A stretch of 64,000 bases of DNA from positions 83,502,814-83,566,813 of the forward strand of contig CM067367.1 of the NCBI GenBank assembly GCA_034401795.1, written 5' to 3'. The position numbers were made by a program, and so were the translations under genes. The notes beneath the pieces are model-generated. The model had not been told where the DNA came from and did not search any database. It saw nothing but the letters and a program-made list of their open reading frames with translations. Position 1 is the first letter of the stretch. Each line of letters opens with the position of its first letter. Of this stretch, positions 52,201 through 61,200 are shown one piece after another. This DNA comes from Chaetoderma sp. LZ-2023a. Its lineage: Eukaryota; Mollusca; Caudofoveata; Chaetodermatida; Chaetodermatidae.

Positions 52201-55200
52201 GTCTTTGAAAGCATGTTAAGTTTTTTCTGAGCTGTACTGTATTATGTTTTGGCACAAGGCTCTACGAGAATCAGACAAATTAGTATTATTTAGTGGTTGC
52301 AAAAAAGATAAGCCTTCCAATCTTGAGGACGTTATTGATTATGATGTAATTTTACATGTTACGCAGTTAATGATGGATGGATAAAGTGAAAAGGTTCATT
52401 GGATTGGAAGACATTGTTGCCTTAGGCAGCAATATCTTCCAATCCAATTATGTTCAAAATATTTAACAATATGTTTTATTTTGTCTTTGAAAGCATGTTA
52501 AGTTTTTTCTGAGCTGTACTGTATTATGTTTTGGCACAAGGCTCTACGAGAATCAGACAAATTAGTATTATTTAGTGGTTGCAAAAAAGATAAGCCTTCC
52601 AATCTTGAGAACTTAGTACCAGTATATCAATTTTAAATCATGTGAGTTGACCTAACAGGTTCAATGTTGAGGATCGGGACATAATGAAACAAAGTATTCT
52701 TCTAAATGACCCCACGTTACATCAATACCAACATTGACCACCATTCCCAACCACACACCACCATTCCTGGCACCCGAATCATACTGCATGAATCCAAAAA
52801 ATTTTAAAGTAATTTTCTCATAGAAAATGTCTATTTGCAGACAAAAGAGATGACTATTTTTGAAAATATACAACTGGTGATGGTTGTAAATTAAAAAAAA
52901 TAGTCTTCTCCAAGACATCTGCAGATGCCGTTTATGGCTGACTTGTGTGTTAAAGGGTTAATGATCAAGCTTGGTCGAGCGCATCTAAATATTTAGATTA
53001 TTAAATGTTCATTTGCACCAGGGTAAGAGAAATCTATTTTACCGCTGGAATGACTGGCTCGGTTATCGAGTCATTCTAGTGGAACTTTTCAAAAATAGTT
53101 TTCTTGTGTCCTGCAAATGGACATTTCTCAAGAACCACTGCAGAGGTCGGTTTTAGCTGTTATGACCATTTCATTACATCGAGGCCCACAGTTTAAGCCT
53201 CTAAAAGTAGACAATTTAACCAATTTTATTTTCAGTCATTTTGCTGTGAATATGCACCTTTAAACTGTGTCTCTAAATGTAATGAAACAAAATAAGTCTT
53301 AACATATGATGATTTCATTTCATATAAAATAATATAATTTTTTTAGTTGTCAAGTTGAATTAGGGGCTCGTGTCTCTAATTCAATTTCACAAACTAAAAT
53401 ATTATATTAATTAATACGTAATGAAATCATCATATGTTCAGATTTATTTCGCTTCCTTACATCTAGGCACATAATTTAAGCCTCTAAAAGTAGGCAGATT
53501 TAACAATTTTATTTTCAAGCATTTTGGTGTGAATATGCACCTTTAATTTCTTTCTAAATTCTACCGAACCATAACGCAAACGAGCATCCTGCTGACTAGT
53601 GTTAAAAACAGTTTCACTGTCAGCTATTAACTGAATCAACGCTTACCTTGGTAGACTTTCTGTGCTTCCCGTCACCATACTGAGCGTTCGTAAAGTTCGC
53701 CGATCTCGTCCCATCCGACTAGACTCAGACTCACAAGATGATTCGCTATGAACTGGGGAGGTAATTGAGTGCTTAAACAGTTTCTTCTGATGGCGTATTC
53801 CATTTACTGGTGTATTGAAATTTGATGCGTTGAAACTACAGTTTGGTGAATGAGAATCGTGCAACGAACACGGTGTGTTGCTCCCATTATGGAGTCGATT
53901 ACATTGAGAACAAAAGCTCCCACTATCAGGAGTCGAGGCGAGTGAATGCGGCCTTAAACAGAGATTCGATGATATATTTGTATCGAGATTTTTTGAAATC
54001 AGACCTTCATTCATTAAATGTTGTTCATAATTCATGCGTTGGTTCACATTATGGTTATTACAACATGAAACATAATTATCAAAACGGACAGGTAATGAGA
54101 GAGAAGTCGATCCCGCATAGGACCGCCTCCGTAATTGCGTCTTGTCGGATAATTCTGCTGGCGCACTCATCCTATGAACACAAACATGTCTATGGTCATA
54201 CTTCGTGTGAGACGGAGATTCTATTTCACTGCTTTGCGATGACGAAACTTGCGAATGCGAATCAACGGATGACACTGGACTAGATTCTCCAGAATCGATG
54301 TCACACACACGGGGTGAGGAATTAGACCGAGAAACATCACTACCGCTAGGACTGTTACCGGCGTGCGTCGGGGACGGTGTCACACTAACCGGGTGACCAT
54401 TGACCACATCACTACTTAAACTATCAGCACCATTATCTTGAATATTATTGTTATTAATACACTCATGTTGTCGCTTCTCAGCCTCTAACTGACCAATAGC
54501 CTTGACCAGTGTCGACTGACGAATCTTTAATAACTGACTAGTCTCATGGCACCTAGATTTCGCGACACGACACTGGTCCATAAGTTTCTCATTGCGTAGT
54601 TTAGACGCCTGTTCGATCATCGCGTCAAATGTCTGATCTTCAATAGGCGGATGCTCTTTCAGGTAGAGTTCTAGGCTTTTTAAGAGCTTTGCCAAATGAT
54701 CAGGAGTGGAATTATTTTCAGTTTTCATGCTCGCTACATATCTCATCGCCTCCAGAGCCCATTCGTATGACTGAAACACAGATAACAATACACATTTACA
54801 GAATTAAAACTATCAAACAGTTATTAACACTTTCAGCTGTAAATCCCGGAAAGTTTTCTTTCCAATATAAAATTGATTCTGTTGAATATTTTGAAACTAA
54901 TAGCAATGGTTTCCAGTCAAATTAATTTCAAAATATTCAACAGTTTTCTGTATTGTCTTGAAAATAAGACACTGAGAATTAATCAGGAAAAAGGGCTAAT
55001 GAACTTGAATTTTCATCACTGAAATCACAGCCATGTGAATTCTAAAGCCACAATACAGGAAAGATGTTGCAATCTAACCAAAAGCTGGTGTTATAGTACG
55101 ATTTAAGCTTCACACAAATTTTTTCCTAAATAATCACTATCACTGAAATCCCAATATTTCATGGTCAAGCTGGCTTAAAGTACATTCTGAAGTTGTCTTG

Positions 55201-58200
55201 AGAAATGTTCATTGGCAGACCTAGAGAAAAAAATTTTAGGAAATTTACCACTATAATGACTGGCGCTGTCACAGAGTCATACATTCCAGTGACAAATTTG
55301 TTAAAATATTCCCCTCATAGTCTGAAAATCAGTGTCATTGTCTGGCCAATTCTGACCATGGTTAGCGTGGAAGAAAATATGTAGTATAAAAACTAACACT
55401 ATGTGACTGAACTCTTACCACGTAATCACGAAGGCTGTTAACAACTATGTGTGTGATAATGGGTTTAGAAACATGTTTTACTGAAAATGGCCAAGAAATC
55501 GATCCACACTGACAGAGCTACTTTACTTTAAATGAATCCTACTCATTAATTTCCACTAACCCTAACCTCTGACCAGCCACTAGCTATTCCAATCTCATTA
55601 ACTCTCCCAAAACACTCAGCAGCCTTAGCGCCGCAAGGCACTAGACAACCAGCTAGCTTTCATCTCTAAGCGATGTGTGGACTTAACTAGTCCCAATCAT
55701 ATGCTCACTATGGGTAATTAAAACCCAGAAAATAATTTGGTCAGTTCCACCACATTGTCTAATCGAGAATAAACATTTGTGTTGTGTACATTTAGGATTT
55801 ATCCAACTAAATTGATTGAACAGAGAATAAGGAATGACCACACAGCAGTCCAGTAAACTAGACATTGACTGTACATAAGGAGTAGCTCAGCATAAAATCC
55901 AGAAACTCTTCACTGGCCACTGCTCACGTGCACACACACAACCTCTTAAATATTTGCATGGCCAAACATTCTGTGTAAATATTTGTTAAGGGGTTTTCAC
56001 CCCCTCCTATTTTCTCAAATCAGGCAGTAAATTTTGACTGGAGTCTACACAGAAAACCATGTAAACATGACAAAACTGCAAGGACATGTTTCAAGTTTTT
56101 TACCCTTTCAGTCCAATGATTTTCAAAATATTCTTCAACCCATCTACACAGGCAAGTTTGAAATTAACTGTCTCACTGCTGCAAGACATCAGACAATAAT
56201 TTTCATGGGCAATAAATCTGAACATGTTAAATATCCTTTTTAAAAATTTGATTGAAAGTTAACAACCAACAACTTTCAGTCCAATTGTTTCCAAAATATT
56301 CAGCATAGCCCGAGTTAAACCCCATGGAAAATCTTGTCTGCAAAAACACCAGTCAGGAGGTGACTTCAATGACAATGAAATCCCTGCATTCTAATTTCAA
56401 AGCACCCTGTTCAGTTAAGCTGTTGAATATTTTGAAAATCATTTGACTGGAAGAGGTTCTAAACTGCTTCAAGTCCTGTTGTAAGTGTTCATCTCTGTGA
56501 TACTAATTGTTGTCCATTTTTAAATTTAAAACATGATGTCAAATTTGGCCAAGAAAATCAAAGTATTTGCTTATTGAAAGTCAAGTTGCAGGCCAAGAGA
56601 AGACTATTTTTTTAAATCTTTCACTGGAATGACTGGCTCGGTTATCGAGCCAGTCATCCCAGTGACAAATTTTCAAAAATAGTCTTCTCTAGGACAGCAA
56701 GTGGACATTCCTCAAGACCACAGCAGAGGCCAGTTTTGGCCGGTTTGACCAGTAAAGGGTTAATGTAGAAATCATTACGTAACTAATGTAGTCTGTTAAC
56801 TGTCATCAGCCAAATATTCGTAATTAAACTTTTAAGGGGCCAGTACAGAACAAATGGGTGAACATTTTGGAAACATTGTTGTGGGAAGTTGTTGCTGTTT
56901 TAGACAGCAACAGCGGAATTGTTTCCAAAATGGAAACCGGTTCTCATACTAAAGTGAACTAAATATATGAATCTAATGTTTCAGGTGTCTCAGAGTTAAA
57001 GATAAGGGATTAGCATAAATTATGGATACACACAAAACATCACATGCATGCAATGACATGCATACACTCATACATGCATGCAGGAAAGCAGGCATGCACA
57101 CCACACACATGCACACACTGTTACCAGAGCTACCATCAAAATGTGAACCACTGCACTCAGTATTATTTCAACAAAATGCCAAATAAATATCCTCAATGCT
57201 ACCAAAATGAAATATTATAAACATAACTATATCTAATGACAGTCTTTTAGCCAGACTGCCACACAGATTCCAAGATGGACAAATAGATGGCCAACCAGAG
57301 ACGTAACTCTACCACTCTGGTGTCAATAGTCTATCTTTTACTGTGTCAATAGCAAAGAAACTGGTGTACAATTTTCAACAAGTTTGGTGGACAATGTTGC
57401 TGTCTACGATAACAAAATCTTCCACCAAATTTGTTGAAAAACGAACACCAGGTCACCTTTAATTTAATTTGAAAATTAAAAATTTTGACATCAGAGTGGT
57501 AATGGTTAAACCAAACGCTATGATCCCTATGTGCATTCTTCACAAGGCAAACAAAATCAATCAATTTATGAATAACAAAAAATACTTTAGATACAAGTTT
57601 GACATTCTTGAACTCACTGGTTAACGATCGAGGGTAGAAAAAGTGAGTCAAAAATATTAAAATGCGGAATTTAAAGAAAAGTCAATGGTTCGTCAATTTT
57701 AATATAAATTATTGCTTTGAATTGAAAATGTTTCTTAAAGCATATTAAAGTTTAAAAAAAGAAAACAATATCTACGTGGCCGCCAATGCAGAGAGGATAA
57801 CAACACGTACAGAAACACACATTCAATAAATTCTACTGTATCACTACAGCTATTGTGGGCTTGACCATGATAACAGTGTCCAGGTGGTCAACAACCACCG
57901 TCCTGCGGGTCAACCAAGTATTAAACCTGATTTGCAAGTGATTGTTAAAACCAGAGTCAATTTCAATGTAACCTTCCATGTATAACACACATTATTTAAT
58001 TTATTTAATTTAAGGTTAAACTTTTTATTCTGAATTTCATGAGATCTATAAAGTTTGAGATATACTGAGTATCTTGAAAATAACCTGGCTGAAATCCTAC
58101 TCCAGCGGGTCAACCAAGTATTAAACCTGACTTGCAAGTGATTGTTAAAACCAGAGTCAATTTCAATGTAACCTTCCATGTATAATACAAACATTATTTA

Positions 58201-61200
58201 ATTTATTTAATTTAAGGTTAAACTTTTTATTCTGAATTTCATGAAATCTATAAAGTTTGAGATATACTGAGTATTTTGAAAATAATCTGGCTGAAATCCA
58301 TTGCTGTCCTTGGCAAAAACCAATTTCAAATTTGTACAACATAAACAACATTATTGTCATAAATACCTACAGTATAGCTACTATATTATGAGAAAGAAAT
58401 TGATTTAACTCTTTAAAATACAAAACTTGTCAAGACAATTAACATTCTTACTTAGCTAACGTCCATTTGCAGGCCAAGAGAAAACTATCCTTGAAAATTT
58501 GCCAATGGAATGACTGGCTTGATAAACGAGCTAGTCATTCCAGTCATAAATTTACAAAAAAAATCTTCTCTTGGCCGCAAATGCACATTCCTCAAGACAA
58601 TTGAAGGAACAGTTTTCGGTCGGCTTGGCCATTAAAGGGTTAAGTCATCTATGGTGAAGCGGGTCATAACTTGCTTCTGCAGATGTCTTGAGGAATGAGA
58701 TTATTTTCTTAACATTTAACGCTGGAATGACCAGTCAATCAAGTAGTAATTTTTCAAAAATTGTGTTCTCTTCACCTGCAACTGGACATTCAATTAGCAA
58801 ATATTGTAATATTCTTGACCAAATTTAGTCATTAAAGGTGCATATTTCCAGCAGACTGGTTCAAGGTAAAATTGCTAAAATTATATACTTTTATAGGCTT
58901 AAATTGTGCGCCTAGATGTAATGAAACGAAATAAATTTTAGCACAAGATGATTTCAATACGCCTAAATTAATATAATTTTTTAAGATCTCAAATTGAATT
59001 AGAGGCACGAGCCCCTAATTCAAATTCACAACTAAAACTACAAAATTTATTAATATGGAATGAAATCATTATTTCATTTCATTACATTGAGGTACACAAT
59101 TTAAGCCTCTAAAAGTATATAGTTTCAAGAATTTTATTTTCAAGCAATTTGATGTGAATATGCACTAAGGGTTAAATAGCAAATATTTCAATTTTTGGTG
59201 TGAAGGTGAACCGGCTTCTCATTGAGCTGTAAGAATGGAATAGTCAGATTAAGGAGTCACTGATAAGAGCCAGGGTGTCAAAGGAATTGTGGAGTCGCCA
59301 TGGAGCTGCTAAAACTATGAGTAAACAAACAATTTATCATGGCTAAGGGTGGTTACTTTAAATGGAAAGTTAACTTTTGAACTTGTGGCTACTGTCAATC
59401 TTTCTTATAATCTGTTATTTGTCGCTCTGTTCAGAATGTGTATAGTGACCTTCGACTGGATGGTAATTACAAAGAACATTTAACAAATTTATTGCGGGAG
59501 CTGTATTTAACTTAATTTTGTGTCCTGCCCTGATAGACAAGTATGGTTTGGAAACATTGCTCCCAAAGCTGTGTTTAACCCTTAAATGGTCAAATTTGGT
59601 CATGAAAATCTAAATATTTCCCTTTTGAATGGCCATTTGCAGGCAAGAGAAGACTATTTTTGCAAATTTACCACTGCAATGACTGCCTCGGTTACCAAGC
59701 CAGTCATTCCAGTGGTAAATTCATGAAAATAGTCTTCTCTTGCCTGCAAATATTCATTCTGCAAGACAACTTCAGCGGCCGGTTTTGGCCAGTGTGACCA
59801 GTAAACTGTTAAAAAGTAGTTTTCACAAATAATCCATCTTTGGTCATCATATATAGAACAGAACACTTTAAACACTATTCAACAGACTCTCCTTTACACC
59901 ATAAAGCATTTATTCCTAGTATAACTGTTGAAAGAGTCAACACACCTTTTTATCGAATATTATTTTCTTCTGATATGAAAATTATTCAAAATTATTTGAC
60001 TGACATGAAAGATGCATCGATTGACACCCAAGCAAACAATTTCATCAAAATAAAAGACAAATTTGCGACCAAAGTCGGAAGCTTTAATTGACAAAGCAAA
60101 CACTAATGTTTAAATTTGATAAGATAATATTTAAACTTGATGTCTGAAAGCGGAAGTAGAGGAGCAACTGCGGCCAGCCCAGTTTCAAGAAACGTACAAC
60201 CATTTAATCTTTAAATTTCTTCAAGAAAATTTCAATTCTCTCATAGAAAATGTTCAATTGCAGACCAAAAGACGACCATCTTTGAAAATTTTTGCTCGGT
60301 AATCAAGCCAGTCATTCCAGTGGTAAATTGTCAAAAATAGTCCTTTTTTTGGCCAGCAAATGGACATTCCACAAGACCACTGCGGAGGTCAGTTTTGGCC
60401 GGCTTCACCACGAAAGAGTTAAATAATAAATCACGTTCCTCCGTGCGACGTGTTAACGGTGACGCGAATGTTTAATCGCACAGTGTAAGCTTTGACACTT
60501 TGCCGGAAATTAATCAAGTGACAGATATTTGTTTGTTTAAAACAAAGGCTGGGTTGGGCTTTATACTGCTTGTGAATTACATGTTGAAAAACGGGACAAT
60601 GTATGCCACAGGGGACTAGACTTCTGGGTTAGCTCATTTTAGCCTATTTACTACCATAACTCTTGTTCGTTTAAAAAATACCCAAACATGGAAGAGCAAA
60701 CCTCTTTTTCTGAACTTATCATTGGCATAACTCTACAGTGCCAGTTATGTAAGTGAAAAGATTTCAACAAATACAATTTTCCCTACTAGATATTATAAAT
60801 CCTAAGACTTATCTCCCTTGGTATGCTTGTAGTTTTTATCTTGCCTGGGAAGTAGAAAGAGAGACATAGGTATCACTTTCCGGATGATGACAGCGGCGAC
60901 ATCAACAATAAGTTTTTGCATTTAGCCAATCATCTTTGCAATTATTTTAGGACTGCCTTACCTGAACCAAACTTGGACACAGTTGCTTATACCATAATGG
61001 TGATAACAAGGTCACTAGGTCAAAGTAATTCTGACATTGTTATTTGACCTAGGCTTATTCAACACTAAATATTTATGTTTAGCAAATCATTTACACTTAT
61101 ATTTCAGGATTCAGGTTTTTTCTAGCGGAACTATGATACATGGTTACCTATAATGTTAGAATTAAATCAGCATGATAAAACATACGCCCTCAAAACATTT

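Noticed and set aside
53843-54283. 146-codon + strand open frame
   Set aside because: A shadow of the large Rho-GEF exon on the opposite strand. The sense frame has spectrin-like motifs and matching splice phases.
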